A stretch of 64,000 nt of DNA from Atriophallophorus winterbourni (taxonomy: Eukaryota > Platyhelminthes > Trematoda > Plagiorchiida > Microphallidae): the NCBI GenBank assembly GCA_013407085.1, contig JACCGJ010004942.1, forward strand, positions 1 through 64,000. Reading direction: 5' to 3'. Positions 1 to 10,984 of this stretch are shown here, in pieces. Each line of letters starts with the position of its first letter. The stretch's first letter is position 1. The translations under genes were made by a program, and so were the position numbers. The notes under the pieces are model-generated. The model saw only the letters and a program-made list of their open reading frames with translations. It ran no database searches and was not told where the DNA came from.

Positions 1-587
1 TTAGGAGAATCGATAATTAATTGGAATTATTCGTTATTTTAACGAGATTAAACCTAATGTGTCCGCATTTTTGGATAATACCTCCGACTGGCCGATTTGT
101 TACCATTAATAGCGAAGAAATTATTAGCAGCTCGTCTTGTTTCAACAACATTAGATTACGTTACAATTTTCTAACGTACCTCTTTATTTGTTTTTGCTGG
201 TTCGTTCTTGAAATCTCTGTGAATTAGAATTACCCATTATCGCGGGAATTACTTCTTTTTTGGTAAATGGGTAAATGTTCGTACGGTGGGATTATAATAG
301 TCATCATTGTTCTCGATTATGTAGATAGTATAATAAGTTTAATGGGATTACCCGAAAACGTTGAGTGATGTAAAGCAGATAGATGAAATTCGCGTTTCTA
401 CGCTCGCAATAGATGTATTCTATTTCTATATTACATCAATATTTACTGGCCAGTATAAAAGAACACTTATGTTCCAAGCATCAATTTCATGAAGTATATA
501 ATGTGCGTAATGTAAATTGTAATTCAATGGCTCATAAACATGGAGAAAAATGTTTTATGTAACTGCCTTAATATTGTATTGCATGAT
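1..587. other. A+T-rich non-coding stretch
   Basis: No coding region, RNA gene or recognisable element was seen here. The short open frames have no recognisable protein pattern. The stretch ends where RTE-A-like sequence begins near 588. Confidence 0.5.
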
Positions 588-975
588 ATGCGTTCAGCAG
601 CCAATAGCTGTTTCTGCTCCTCCCCAGCTTGCAGACGACGCTTTACACAATGCCTCCAATAAGAGCGACCAAAAACACGTTTTTCCAAAACGCAGTGTCA
701 ATGTTAAGAGATTTCATATCCCTTTTGCGAGTGCGACTGCCTAATGTTCGACTTCCTGATTGCAACTTACCATAGAGTAGAACTTTCGGAATACGACAAT
801 TATCCATTCTGTAGATATGACCAAGCCACTTCAGCATTAATCACTCTGTCCATCCACGATATGTTCAAGATACGACGGATGCTTTTTCGATGAAAAGCAT
901 TCAGCTCTGTGTGTATCTTGCGTTGGTGTTCCAGGTTTCCATGCCGTACAGAGAAGCTTTCAGATAATAGCATCC
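588..975 (-). pseudogene. RTE-A LINE fragment, C-terminal end of the reverse transcriptase ORF
   Basis: Read on the minus strand, this gives the C-terminal part of an RTE-like polyprotein: a stretch resembling HLRSIRRIL (near 880-850), then LGHIYRMDNCRIPK and LYGKLQSGSR (about 830-745), then KRDMKSLNID. The same order recurs in at least ten other fragments in the window, which defines the family called RTE-A here. The copy has no endonuclease or catalytic RT motifs and is broken by frame changes. From 708 inward it belongs to the left arm of the big inverted repeat; the mirrored copy is at 18715-18970. Family assignment to RTE-like LINEs is from protein resemblance only. Confidence 0.75.
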
Positions 976-1659
976 TCAACGCTTTAAACTGCCGCGCAGT
1001 TATAAGTTAGACAATTTCTCAAAAAAACGAAATTTTCTACTCACATCCAATCTATTTTTTTATTTATAACTTTACCGAAATTGTTCAGTAATCAATCGTA
1101 TTAGACATTCTAATATTTTGCTAATTAAACATGAATTATTTATCAAAATTTAAATTAATTTTCACAAGGGGCAACACTTACGACGAAAAAGGAGTCTGCA
1201 GCATTTGCTGGTACGTTGTCGATTTCGTCAGTTTGTTGATATCTACAAAATACTATGTCCTTATAAATGGGTTATAGTTTTACTCGAGCAAGGTACAATC
1301 GGTTGTAAGCATTTAAAACAGAATGACGAATGTAGCACAGTAGATTGTATTAACGTAAGTAGCAGGCGGTATAAACAGCCCAATTTTACTAACTACATAA
1401 CAGTAACGTAATGAAATATAGTTCAAGTGGAGATGCAGCGATTTGTAGTTGAAATAACTACTAGGAAGGGTAAACAATGAAAATGAATAAAAGTAAACAG
1501 ATACATCTTTCATTTAAATTTCGCTCAATTAAACGCATTGCGTCATCTGCAGCGCTGACATCTATAGGTTGATCTCGAATAACCGTCGCATGTTGCGTAC
1601 TGAATGTGCGATCTCCAATTATCAGCCAAAAGTAGTATTAAGTCTCAATGTTCTTAAAG
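976..1659. other. Non-coding arm sequence
   Basis: This part of the left arm has no recognisable element. It is mirrored at about 18100-18715 in the right arm, including blocks around 1165-1420 that match 18240-18500. The short frames in it are not conserved as protein between the arms. Confidence 0.5.
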
Positions 1660-1900
1660 AAAAATCTCTACACAGCGCCTTCAAATTGAGCGGTCGTGAA
1701 CGATTCTTCACAAGGCATAGAGTCAAGAACTTTCATATGTGTTTTGCGAACGTCTTTCTACAGTGAGTGTGGTGCTGTCATTCGCTCGCCACAGAGTAGA
1801 GTACTAGGGTGAACATGCTCCGTAGACCAGGTTTAGAACGCACTTTGGCTTTTATTACATTGTCCATCCACGCTACGTCCAAGATCGTGAAAATATGTCT
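1660..1900 (-). pseudogene. RTE-A LINE fragment (C-terminal)
   Basis: On the minus strand this resembles two separated blocks of the RTE-A C-terminus: the region around the 'DKV..AEV..GL' block (about 1890-1800) and the 'CKR.MK.L.ID' and 'HW..CVKR' region (about 1760-1660). It is strongly decayed. The mirror copy lies at 17750-18100. A plus-strand frame (1569-1766) is open in both arms, but it runs antisense to the LINE pattern and has no other support. Confidence 0.5.
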
Positions 1901-2340
1901 TGATTTGCTAATTGAGTGATAAAAATAGGTTGTTGAAAACTATCAGATCACAAGTAAGCGAAACGCAACATCTCACGTGAGAAAATTGAAAAAATGCAAC
2001 GGTTAGAAGTTATTAAACGTTGGTGAGATTTGAGATGAGGTAAATGAATAATACAATATTTCGGGTACTAGATTGTCTTATGCACATACATATACACACT
2101 TTATTTATTAAATCCACTTTGGAGAAATCTGTTGATCACAAGTGTAGATTTAAAGTTATAACAGGCTAAGCTAAGTAGAATTTCTTCATATATATATATA
2201 TTATATACACATTTTACTGGAATATCCAAATTTCTCTTTTGCAGTCAAGCCAGTCGGTCAAATGAGTTGGCTTTTCATATCTCTTATTCTACTGAAACTA
2301 TTGCAGTAGAGGATGCATTGCGGAATATCAAACAATCGAA

Positions 2341-2772
2341 TACCATTAACACTTCGTGAATATTGACAATTTATCGTTATTTCGTTGTCATACGAATTAA
2401 TAATTGTTGCTTGCGCATCGTGAACTCAATTTTCAAATTATTGACAAATACCATTATTACTTCGTGAATATTGACAATTTATCGTCCTTTCGTTGTCATT
2501 CAAATTACTAGTTCTATTGTACGCCTCGTGCGATCATTTTCCAAATTATTGACTAATACCATTAATACTTCGTGAATATTGACAATTTATCGTTATTTCG
2601 TTGTCATTCAAATTACTAGTTCTATTGTACGCCTCGTGCGATCATTTTCCAAATTATTGACTAATACCATTAATACTTCGTGAATATTGACTATTTATCG
2701 TTATTTCGTTGTCATTCAAATTACTAGTTTTATTATACGCCTCGTGCACTCAATTTCCAAATTATTGACTTA
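2341..2772. repeat. 108-bp satellite, four units
   Basis: The phrase taccatt followed by an A+T-rich stretch and ttcgtgaatattgac recurs starting at 2341, 2449, 2557 and 2665, exactly 108 bases apart. Each unit ends with a block reading gcctcgtg followed by attattgac. Units 2 and 3 are nearly identical; units 1 and 4 are more diverged. The same satellite occurs inverted at 16830-17340 in the right arm. No coding potential is seen. Confidence 0.95.
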
Positions 2773-2899
2773 TTATATTTTGGTAAATCATTAAAAATCG
2801 TATCAAGATTGACTGCTTAGTTTGAAACCAATTGTAATCCGATAGATTTAGTTTTCGAAAAATAAATATATTGCTGTTACATTTTGAGTTTTTCGGTGG

Positions 2900-4019
2900 G
2901 ATTTATGCAGTAAACTGGCTTTTAAGTAACGGGAGTAAGTTTACGGGCGAGGAACTGCACCCACAAAATACGACAGGTTATATTATTTAATTTTTGGCGA
3001 ACAGACTGATTGTAAGGTTAAATGACATTCTGACACCTAGTTCTTTTTCTGTGGTAGTAAAAACGAGATCACGAGTGTGATGCATATATTTGCGGAGCTG
3101 CAGCAACTCACTTATCCGGGACCAACGCCATGAAGTGCACAATTTCTTCCGATAATTAAACTAATACTTTTTCTTATTTGAATAACTTCAGCAAACATTA
3201 TCAAATTACAATAACACATAATCAGTTGACAATATACAGAAGAATGTCTGGAACAAATCGAGGAGTACGTTACAATGAGACATATTTGAAATGAAACAAA
3301 GGGCCTCAAAATTAAACAATGTGATACAAATGTAAAAATTGTTACAAGCTCAATAAAGCTATCATTGACTACGTTGACATAGTAGCTAACAAAATCCTTT
3401 CCTTGTTACGGTTCACATCAAGATGGTTTCGCACATTATTAACCGTGGTGTGTAGGTCGGACTTACAGCGTTTTATGTGCAATGAATTTCGATGGCCACA
3501 AAACAATAATATACCCGTTAACACCAAATAACGATAAATCCTACGGCTAGAGTTATAACTTCGTCACACATAACAAATTGGCTGCATGTTCCCGCATGGA
3601 CTACAACGAAAATTGTCCAGTGTGTCAAAGTATCGTTTAAACACATGCCCGGACAACATTGCCATCGATGTTATAATGAAGTATACGGCATGTAAATGCA
3701 TTTACGTACAGGTGTGAAAACTAGCTATGAAACGGCAATTCATTTGAATATCTTTGGCAACGATCGTTTACCGCTTCTTTCGTCTAGATAGTACGCCTAA
3801 ATTCGCTAGCAAGCTGGGACAATGAAATAATAGATATCTAATATGTAAATACTTCGTTCACAAGTGTGGATACGACAAATTTGTTACGAAACAACAGATG
3901 CTGACTGGAATCCGATGCCGATTAATCAGATCACACAAATTTAGGCGTCAAGCAAATTGACAATGGTCAGTCATTTTGATGGAGCAAATGGGCCAGTCTT
4001 TTTGATGGAGCATGAACCA
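2900..4019 (-). repeat. Unclassified dispersed repeat of the inverted-repeat arm
   Basis: This segment has two mirrored relatives in the right arm, at about 14340-15330 and 16040-16650. A 65-codon frame at 3112-3309 (minus) is matched by open frames at 16251-16460 and, more weakly, 14961-15149 (plus), sharing the words SVYCQLIMCYCN and NCALHGVGP. The shared words mean common descent, but I recognise no protein family and the flanks show no start or splice signals. I treat it as a non-coding repeat of unknown type. Confidence 0.5.
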
Positions 4020-5345
4020 CGTTTTATTTATTCGAAAATTATATACATAAGAAGAAGTGTTTGCACAAATATCTTCACTACTTGTATATAGCGAAGGAAG
4101 AAATTACAAAACAAGGCCCTAAAATGAAGGGAATAATCCAAAGTTTTGGTAGCGCTACGTCGACGACACGTTTGGTAAAAAGCGAGATTCCATCGGTGAA
4201 TTCTCTTGATCAAGCTTTTGACCAAGTTAACCACAGCATACTACTACATAAATTGTGCAGCTCAAGATGTGTGACAGATTATGTTTACCTGCCTAAAGAG
4301 TAATTAGAGTAGGAGTTGATGAAACAAATGGCGTACCTCGAAACTTAGTCTTGTGGCCAATATTCTTTATTATGTACGCGGAAGGTATGCATGTAAACGT
4401 ACCCAGTAAAAACATTTGATTTGCCCATGACATCTAAGTTTGAACTGACGTGCGCACAATTGAGGATTGTCAAATTCTACAATTGATATCGATGCACTTC
4501 ATACGTGGTACTTACGAAACTGCTCATCATTCAACATCTGAAATAAGTAGCGTTGAAAGTCAGCATATCATTCGAATACACATACTTGTTGGGATCTCAG
4601 CCACTTTTATGGGTTATAGAATATATAGCCCTGGGTGTGTAGATTATCAGTAACTAGACGTTTTCATGACAGTGTTCGATGTAAGACGAAACTTCCGGCC
4701 AATCCTTGGTACTGCTCAGAGGGATCATCGGAATTTTCACAAAGCAGGTACTCCCACCTATTATTAACACCAATATCCGGCCAAAAATGGAGTACGATGT
4801 TCAAGCATTGTCCTCATGGTTAAAAAAGGACATGGCCTTACAGCAACGCGTATACCACCTCGCTGCAAAAGTGCGGACCGGTCAGGCCATAAGAGTAGAG
4901 GATTGGATCTCTGAACCTATTTGACTTTTCGTACTGCCGTGTCTAGAGTGATTTGATCTTGCTGTTTAGCATTCTGTACGTATTGAGTCGCCCACTTGAA
5001 CATTTGTTTCATCGGCACGAATCACGTGGTAGCTGATCTCATAGCTACAAGTTAAATATTTCACACTCTAAATCAAATTGTGTAAATTTCGTTCCGCTTT
5101 CCGACATTGTTTCATAAAAAAAACTCTAACCCTCCACATATTATTTGTGCATCCAGCCAGAACATATTAAGGTTGAACTTGACAAGTATATGATGACCAA
5201 ATTCAACCTCGCACCTCACAACATAAGCTGACTTTCCATATTGAAAAAAACAGCGATTTAGTTTCATTCATTCGCGACATTTCTAATCTATGGTTACTGT
5301 AAAGTATTTGCATTTGAGACCAATAAAACTATAAATCACTTTGAA
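4020..5345 (+). pseudogene. CR1-A LINE: RT remnant, C-terminal domain and 3' end
   Basis: The frame at 4061-4303 ends with FDQVNHSILLHKL, which is RT motif A of CR1/Jockey-like LINEs. The frame at 4706-4924 has IRPKMEYDVQALSSWLKKD, RVYHLAAKV and a following Arg-rich block typical of the thumb and C-terminal region. Sequence to 5335 matches the C-terminal tail seen in the minus-strand copy at 34445-34738. The 3' end is two copies of ACTTTGAAT near 5338-5357, like the short terminal repeats of CR1-type LINEs. Compared with the right-arm copy, about 1 kb including upstream RT motifs is missing; the junction is at about 4209-4215. Frames are broken by stops. Confidence 0.8.
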
Positions 5346-6240
5346 TTACTTTGAATTATGGTAATTTTCACGGTATGTATGATCGTATCAAAAGAGACAT
5401 TTTTGGTAAAAAACTTATAAAAGCTACCAATATGTCACTGTCTCGTAGCCAGATCGTTGACAAAACTCAACAGATGGAAAGATGGGTAGAGCACTTCTCC
5501 ACTCTCTACTCTAGGGGCATTACGGTCTTACCGCATGCACTACAAAATGTTGAGCGTTTACCAACTGTTGAGCGCTTAGGATTTCTTAGTTGTCACGATG
5601 AACTCAAAAGTGTAATCAACGGCTTAGCAGATTGAATGGCCACTGGCGACGATGGAATTCCACCTGAGCACATTAGCTTTAATACAGCCACTTTGTGGAC
5701 TGCATTTTTACTGCTTGCAATTGGAATGTGTCCCACAAACGATGCGAGTCACCAATAATGATGGTGATCATGGCAACTCCAGCCATTCATGTGAAACATC
5801 TCCAGCAAATATTGTAGGCAAATTGATTGCTAACGTCTTACAGATCGAGTTACAAGTGTTAGGAGATATAGATTACTCCGAATCTCCGTGTGGCATACGC
5901 AGGAGAAAATAAAGAGTGGTTGTAATCTCCTCCTTGAGAAAACGTCAAGAATTGTGGTTCATGTGTACAAAATGAAAAGCTATTGTACTCCAAAAGATCT
6001 ACTAAGTGTTGAGTTGAAGTCACGATTCGCCCTTTGGGCGAAACTAGACTCGCGGCACCAAGCGTTTGGAGAATATCTATAAAAGCTAATGACATTGACC
6101 ATACAATTTGGCATGAACTTGCAGTTGACGTCTCATTTGGAGGTACTGTATATAACGTCGTCTGCAAGATGGTGGAGAGCAGATACTGCACATGGATGCT
6201 GATCGGAGATCACGCCGTCAGCGTGCCGATTGACTAAATG
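5345..6240 (+). pseudogene. RTE-A LINE: N-terminal RT part joined to C-terminal part
   Basis: Frame 5351-5635 reads through the linker before the RT domain (HGMYDRIKRD, then QQMERWVEHFSTLYSR, then ELKSVINGLAD). A change of frame near 5635 leads to a short piece with ESPCG (about 5880). The C-terminal region follows at 6020-6235 (ending SRYCTWMLIGDHAVS). The catalytic RT core between these parts is absent, so this is an internally deleted copy. Its 5' edge coincides with the CR1-A 3' end, which suggests CR1-A inserted into this RTE copy. The mirror copy is at 10985-11845, where the first frame is longer (11371-11835, minus). Confidence 0.75.
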
Positions 6241-6674
6241 AAGAGGAAGATGTTTTAGAAGAAGAAGAAGAAGAAGGAAATACAGTCTATCGTTTGGCGA
6301 GTTGCGGTAGATATTGTTTCTCCCTAATAAAACTGTTTAGTAATTTGAATAGTTCGGAATACCGAACTAGTCATCAGCTTGTGACCTGCGTCTATGTTCG
6401 AGTTCAGCCAAGAATTCCAACATCAAAGCTATCAAAACTCGAACGATCTTATGTTGAACTTCTTGAGCATGACTCGGTTCGCTGTTGTGTTTCAGGGAAT
6501 ATTCTGTCGTTGTTTTCAACTTAAAATCCTATTTGAATTCAAAATGAATTTTTAAGTGAAAATTGTTAGTTCATTGCACGAAAATGCATTTATCAATATT
6601 GGCGTCACAATTTAAATGTCTACGTAAAATTTTGGCCAATTTGTATATGCCATAAAATGAAGCGTTTAGTACGC
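6241..6674. other. Inner end of the left arm, non-coding
   Basis: There is a short GAA run at about 6257-6277. The stretch 6300-6600 pairs inverted with about 10670-10980 and marks the inner boundary of the arm. I recognise no gene in it. Confidence 0.5.
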
Positions 6675-7625
6675 ACGCACTTTTGTTGTTGGCGTCCATC
6701 GGTCTATGTTGACCATGGATGTACATCAGAATCACATGCATTTTTAAACTCTACACCTTTTTGAATGACTAAGCAGTCCGATTCGGGAGGAAAAATCTCT
6801 CCCGCATCCCAAGCAACGATGGTCAAATCTCGGTTGTCGGGCGTCAGTTGCACGTCTGTGGCGTGATCGTCGATCAGCAGCTAAGAGCTGTATCTTATTC
6901 TACACAGCTTGCAAATGACGCTGTACAAAATGCCTCCAATGTTAGCGGTCAGGAGCAAATTCTTTTCCACTCGCCAGGTCAATGCCAAGAACTTTAAATT
7001 CTCATTTGAAAACGACTTTGAACCGCAAATGCGGTCTGCCCAATGGTCGACTTCCTAATTGCAAATCACCATTAGGTAGATCTTTTGGAATAACACCGGT
7101 TTATATTCTCTACACATGACCAAGATACTGCAGGCGGCGCTCTCTCAATGGGGTAAACATTCTCTGCTGAACAGCATTTTGAAAGCACTCCAGCATTAGT
7201 CACTCAGTCCATCGAAGATTCGTTCAAGATACGACGGATACTTCGTAGATGGATAGCATTACGATTCCGTTCGTGTCTTATTAAGTTGGTCCATGTTTCA
7301 GTGTCATACGGTGAAGGATTTAAAACGCACGCGCTGTAAACCATCATCTTTTGTTTTACAGTCAGCTTGCGGTTACCTCAAACACGAGAGTTCCATCGGG
7401 ACAAAATGACAGCTGCTCTGCCAATCCGCTTATCAATCTCCGTGTCTAGCGAGAGGTTATCCGCAATGGTTGATCCAAGATATGCGAAATGATGTACTGG
7501 TTCAAGCTGATAGTTACCAATAGTGATGATTGGAGGCGATAGAGTCCTTGACCAAAGAAGTCTGGTCTTGCTCATGCTGATTCTTAGCCCGAAGTCGTTG
7601 CATTTTTTTTCACGTTTTCATGATG
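6675..7625 (-). pseudogene. RTE-A LINE, 3' half
   Basis: On the minus strand, frame 7575-7378 gives MSKTRLLWS, then IGNYQLEPVHHFAYLGSTIADNLSLDTEIDKRIG, the conserved region just after the RT catalytic motif in RTE-like LINEs. Downstream (7370-6900) the HRRL.WLGHV, RIPK and GRPH.RYK-like blocks follow in broken frames. The 3' end near 6700-6675 carries the family's closing block (GATGTACATCCATGGTC...CAACAACAA type). The 5' end is truncated near 7625. It lies in the spacer between the inverted-repeat arms. Confidence 0.8.
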
Positions 7626-7924
7626 TAGTCTCTTGGTAAAAACCAACGTGATAAATTATTCTGGTTACTTTCTATCAGTTGTTTGAAATACATGGAATTC
7701 GGTATTTTTCAAATTTCTCAGTGATTCGATCTCGCGTATTGTACATACTTACTGTTACTGAGTGATTTGACTGAATAAACTTTATCAGAATAAACACAAT
7801 TGGCGTGCTTAAGGTATGTTGCATGCATTAAATTTGACATAATTCCATCCTAATAAACTCATTATAAACATTGTCATTAATTTGACCAATTTTACAATAA
7901 AAGTGGTGGTGTTGTTTGTGTGAT

Positions 7925-8470
7925 AGAAATGCATTCGAACGCGGATTTTGTGTTCAAGCCTGTGGGGTTAACCGAATCTACATGTGTGTTTGGCCACGTG
8001 TGACCTGTGGTTGTGTCATGTTCACCATTTATCCGTTGTTTTAAAGCCCGCAGATTCCAACGAAATATCCCTACCTGATTTTTGTGAAACGCGCGAAACC
8101 CGCTGGGGATGTTTTACGGGAATGCTTGCAAATGTGAATATTTTTTCCGTAAGTGTAATTTCAATGTTTTCTCGTCGTTTGTTTATTGATATACGGACAA
8201 AAATGTTTTAGTCTCGCTCCCCTAATATAGTTGACGTTTTTAACAACTCCTACCTGATTTCAATCGATATTTCCATCGCATTTTCACTTAATGATTAAAA
8301 CATATTTTCAGCGGAAAGATGCTCATCACACACGCACACACGCTTCACTACCGGTTTCGTGCTGTTTGAACTCATCAGGTAGGGACAGTATGATGAGGAT
8401 CCGCAGGTTCTTGAAACAATGGAAGAATTGTAAAGAATTAGCGCTCGTATGCCACTGATCATTTTTTCAT
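7925..8470 (-). repeat. Hammerhead-unit fragments in the spacer
   Basis: Sequence at 7925-8010 resembles the body of the hammerhead repeat (the ggaaatgcat.caaa.acgg block in decayed form). At 8341-8390, minus strand, is a hammerhead motif: CUGAUGA, stem II GUUC/GCAC around AAACA, GAAA, then CCGGUA. Downstream at 8400-8470 is the unit's usual continuation (ggatccgcagg...gcttgaaacaatgg...gtatgccactg). The two pieces are separated by about 300 bases of unrelated sequence. Confidence 0.65.
8341..8390 (-). ncRNA. Hammerhead ribozyme motif (spacer copy)
   Basis: The core CUGAUGA and GAAA are intact. Stem II is GUUC/GCAC with one mismatch and an AAACA loop. Stem III would come from the self-complementary ACCGGU, and the cleavage triplet would be GUA. 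Stem I is CUAC/GUGA-like, with three plausible pairs. Activity is uncertain. Confidence 0.6.
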
Positions 8471-9179
8471 CTTTATATTTCTAATTGTTCTTCGTAACGG
8501 CGATGTACATTAGTTTAATCGCAAGTTTAAGATGCCCAACTTGAATCTGTCCGAAATTTATTCCGACATGTGATTGACCATTATATGAGACGTAATCCAA
8601 ATTTTGCCTCCTCTACCATTATTAAATGATCATCATCCCATTTCGATTTTATTTTTACATACACATACATTTGTACCTATAGCTCGACTTTATAGTTATT
8701 GTAAAGTTAATTGCTTTTTCAACTATAAATTTCGAATCTTGAATCATGGTAAAATATTATAACCACATCAATTGCAATTTGTTGCAGCAGTTCGAATTGG
8801 TTTGCTTTCAATATCTGTCTTTACATGAAACCTATTGCACTGATGGATATCAATCTACCTATGTAGAAGAAGTACTGCAAACACTGACTATTTAGCTCTT
8901 TTCTGTTTGATCTGAACACATTTACTCATTTTAGACATTAGCTATTTTAACATTCCCAATGTGTCAGACAAACCCAATCGACTTTTTCTTTTTGAAGACA
9001 AACTCGTGTGCATATATTCAAAAGGAATACAGGTGCTTAATTTTCCATTTAAAAGTGATCGTACCCTCACGAAAATAGTTTTCCCAATATATAACTATCG
9101 TTATACAAAACTTTAATTTTTATTCGGTGAATTGCTTTGACCAGCGTTGTTCGTTGCAAAGAGTCAACTATGTTTGGTA
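8471..9179. other. A+T-rich stretch without recognised features
   Basis: I see no coding frame with recognisable protein character, no RNA gene and no repeat shared with the rest of the window. Confidence 0.4.
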
Positions 9180-9690
9180 CAAACGAGGCCTAGGCATCTG
9201 GAAACGATTAAACTGGTTAGTGCCTTCAAATTTGTAAACCATATACAGTGAGATATAATTTGCTGTGCTTCATATCCTGTGGATGGACACGCCAGGGAAT
9301 TGTCACAGTGATTTACAACATGTTAGAAAATATTCCAGTGTTTCAAGCATGTGGATATTGGTTATACAGTCCCTATATGTTTGAAACTAACAGCGCCAAA
9401 CCGGTCGTGGGGTGTGTGGTGCAAACACATGTTAATACGGATTGTCATACATAATCGTGGGTTTAGCCTAATTTAATGTAATTGTGTACCTGTGATTGAA
9501 CAAGTTGGTTGGACCAACATCATACAACCGTGGCTTACAAGCGTAACTTGTTTTTCATTCCTCCACTGTTTTAATCGTTACGGATCATGATCGAACCATC
9601 ACTAAGTGATGAGAGCCAACAACCGGTCATTTAATTGCTGTATGTTGGAAATGCATGCAAATAGGAATGTCCTTCTCATTTTGCGTTTTT
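9180..9690 (+). repeat. Decayed hammerhead unit, plus orientation
   Basis: Near 9370-9412 the sequence aligns with the hammerhead consensus, from tac.gtccct through AACAGC to AAACCGGTCGTG, but the CUGAUGA block has decayed. The unit body follows: GGTGTGTGGTGCAAACACATG, then TACGG, a stretch ending near ggcttacaagcg (9533-9545). A second body fragment with GGAAATGCATGCAAATAGG is at 9648-9667. This is the reverse orientation of the copy at 8341. Confidence 0.5.
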
Positions 9691-9749
9691 TGTTGTATAT
9701 GGTCTGTGAATAAATGGCGTTTCGTATCGTTTTGAGAGCTCTGTTAAGC

Positions 9750-10310
9750 AAATGTCAAAACCTGGCCTCCATCGGTCGATGTAGACAATGGATTTACATC
9801 ACAATCGCATTATGTGTAACGAACCACAGCATTTAAAATGACTAAACAGTCTGTTTCGGGAAGACCAATCTGTACCGCAGCGCTTGAAAAGATAGACAGG
9901 CCTCGGTCGATGGGCGTGATTTGGATGCCTGCGGCGTAATCTGCGTTCAGCAGCCATGAGCTGCATGTGCTTCCACCTATCTTGTAGACGACGCTTTACA
10001 CAATGCCTCCGATGAGAGCGGATGTTAATGTCATGAGATTTCATATCTCTCTTAAAAAAGTATTTGAACCACAAGTGCAGTCTGTCCAATGGTCGACTTC
10101 CTGATTGCAACGCACAATAGAGAACATCTACCAAAATGCGACCATTTTCCTACCTGTAGACGTAGACAAGCCACCGCGGACAGCGCTGTCGTATTAGGGT
10201 GGAAATGTTCTATAGACCAGCATTTGAAAGCACTCCAGCGTTAGTCACTTTGTCCATCCACGATATGTTTGAGATACGACGGATTCATCGTAGATGGAAA
10301 ACGGTCGAGA
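9750..10310 (-). pseudogene. RTE-A LINE C-terminus with zinc-finger-like tail
   Basis: Frame 10134-9799 (minus, 111 residues) covers the end of the ORF: ALQSGSRPLDRLHLWFKYFFKRDMKSHDI, then an Arg-rich block (AAERRLRRRHPNH), then a CCHC/CCHH-like tail (RCGTDWSSRNRLFSH..CC). The first cysteine of the finger appears as Phe. Further 5' (10140-10300) the HLRSIRRIL region is present in other frames. The 5' end is truncated. Antisense open frames over this region are shadows. Confidence 0.8.
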
Positions 10311-10324
10311 TTTACTCATGTCTA

Positions 10325-10600
10325 AAATTATTAATTCAACTCCGCCAAGGACTGTCCCAAGCCCGTCTGAGAAAGAAGGAGGGTTGGGCTTAGGGCTAGC
10401 AAACCTATCCCGTAAAACCTACATTGCTACGGAAACGATTACAACAGATCCGTGGTTCGGTCATGTCTGCAGGATGGATCCCAGTTCTCATACGAAGGTA
10501 GCCATGCACTGGCATCTGCAAGGTAAACGAAAAAGGGGACGGCCCAAGGAAACTTGGCGCAGAACGTTGGAACGTTGAACGTTGGAAAATTATTAGTTCG
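10325..10600 (+). pseudogene. RTE-B deletion derivative (leader joined to C-terminus)
   Basis: The frame from 10440 to 10578 reads WFGHVCRMDPSSHTKVAMHW then a GKRKRGRPKETWRRTLER block, the C-terminus of the RTE-B family seen at 45190-46090 (minus). Immediately upstream (10345-10430) is sequence reading GGLGLGLANLSRKTY, which does not belong at this point of the ORF and looks like LINE leader sequence. If so, nearly the whole ORF between leader and C-terminus has been deleted. The 3' end has a short run of aacgttgg repeats (10562-10585). Confidence 0.55.
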
Positions 10601-10984
10601 CTTGAACTTTGGGGCCAAAATGTATAAGTATACATTAATGTTTTGCGCCAATAATGATAAAAAACGTTTCGTGCTATGATCTAACAGGTTTCACTTATCA
10701 GTTCATTTTGAAGTCTAAATTTGATTTTAACTTGAAAACAATAACAGAATATTCCCTGAAACACATCAACAAAGTAAGTTATTCCCAAGAACGTCCACCT
10801 AAGATCGTTTAAGTTCCAATAGCTTTGTCGATGGCGCCATGGTTGAGCTCAAATATGGACTCAGCTCACAACCTGATGTCTAGTTCATTATTCCCAACTG
10901 TCCAAATTACAAATTGTTTTATTCGGTAAAAATGATCTCTCATGCAGCTTTATTTTCATCATCTTCTTTTTCTATTCACTCAAT

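Larger units (their letters stand above)
708..6600 (+). repeat. Left arm of a large inverted repeat
   Basis: This stretch is the reverse complement, with divergence, of about 10670-18970. Matching landmarks in mirrored order are the RTE-A fragment at the outer end, a 65-codon frame at 1569-1766 (mirror 17874-18104), the 108-bp satellite at 2341-2772 (mirror 16830-17340), the CR1-A C-terminus at 4020-5345 (mirror 11846-14280) and the RTE-A piece at 5345-6240 (mirror 10985-11845). Near the outer end the arms differ at roughly one base in fifteen by eye; further in they are more diverged. This arm is shorter because it lacks about 1 kb of CR1-A sequence near 4210 and one copy of a 1.3-kb duplication found in the right arm. 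Confidence 0.85.

Noticed and set aside
1569..1766. Open frame conserved in both arms (mirror 17874-18104) as a possible gene
   Set aside because: It runs antisense to RTE-A sequence, has no recognisable motif, and its conservation is explained by the inverted duplication.
5859..6191. 110-codon minus-strand frame
   Set aside because: It is the antisense of the RTE-A C-terminal region, which reads correctly on the plus strand.
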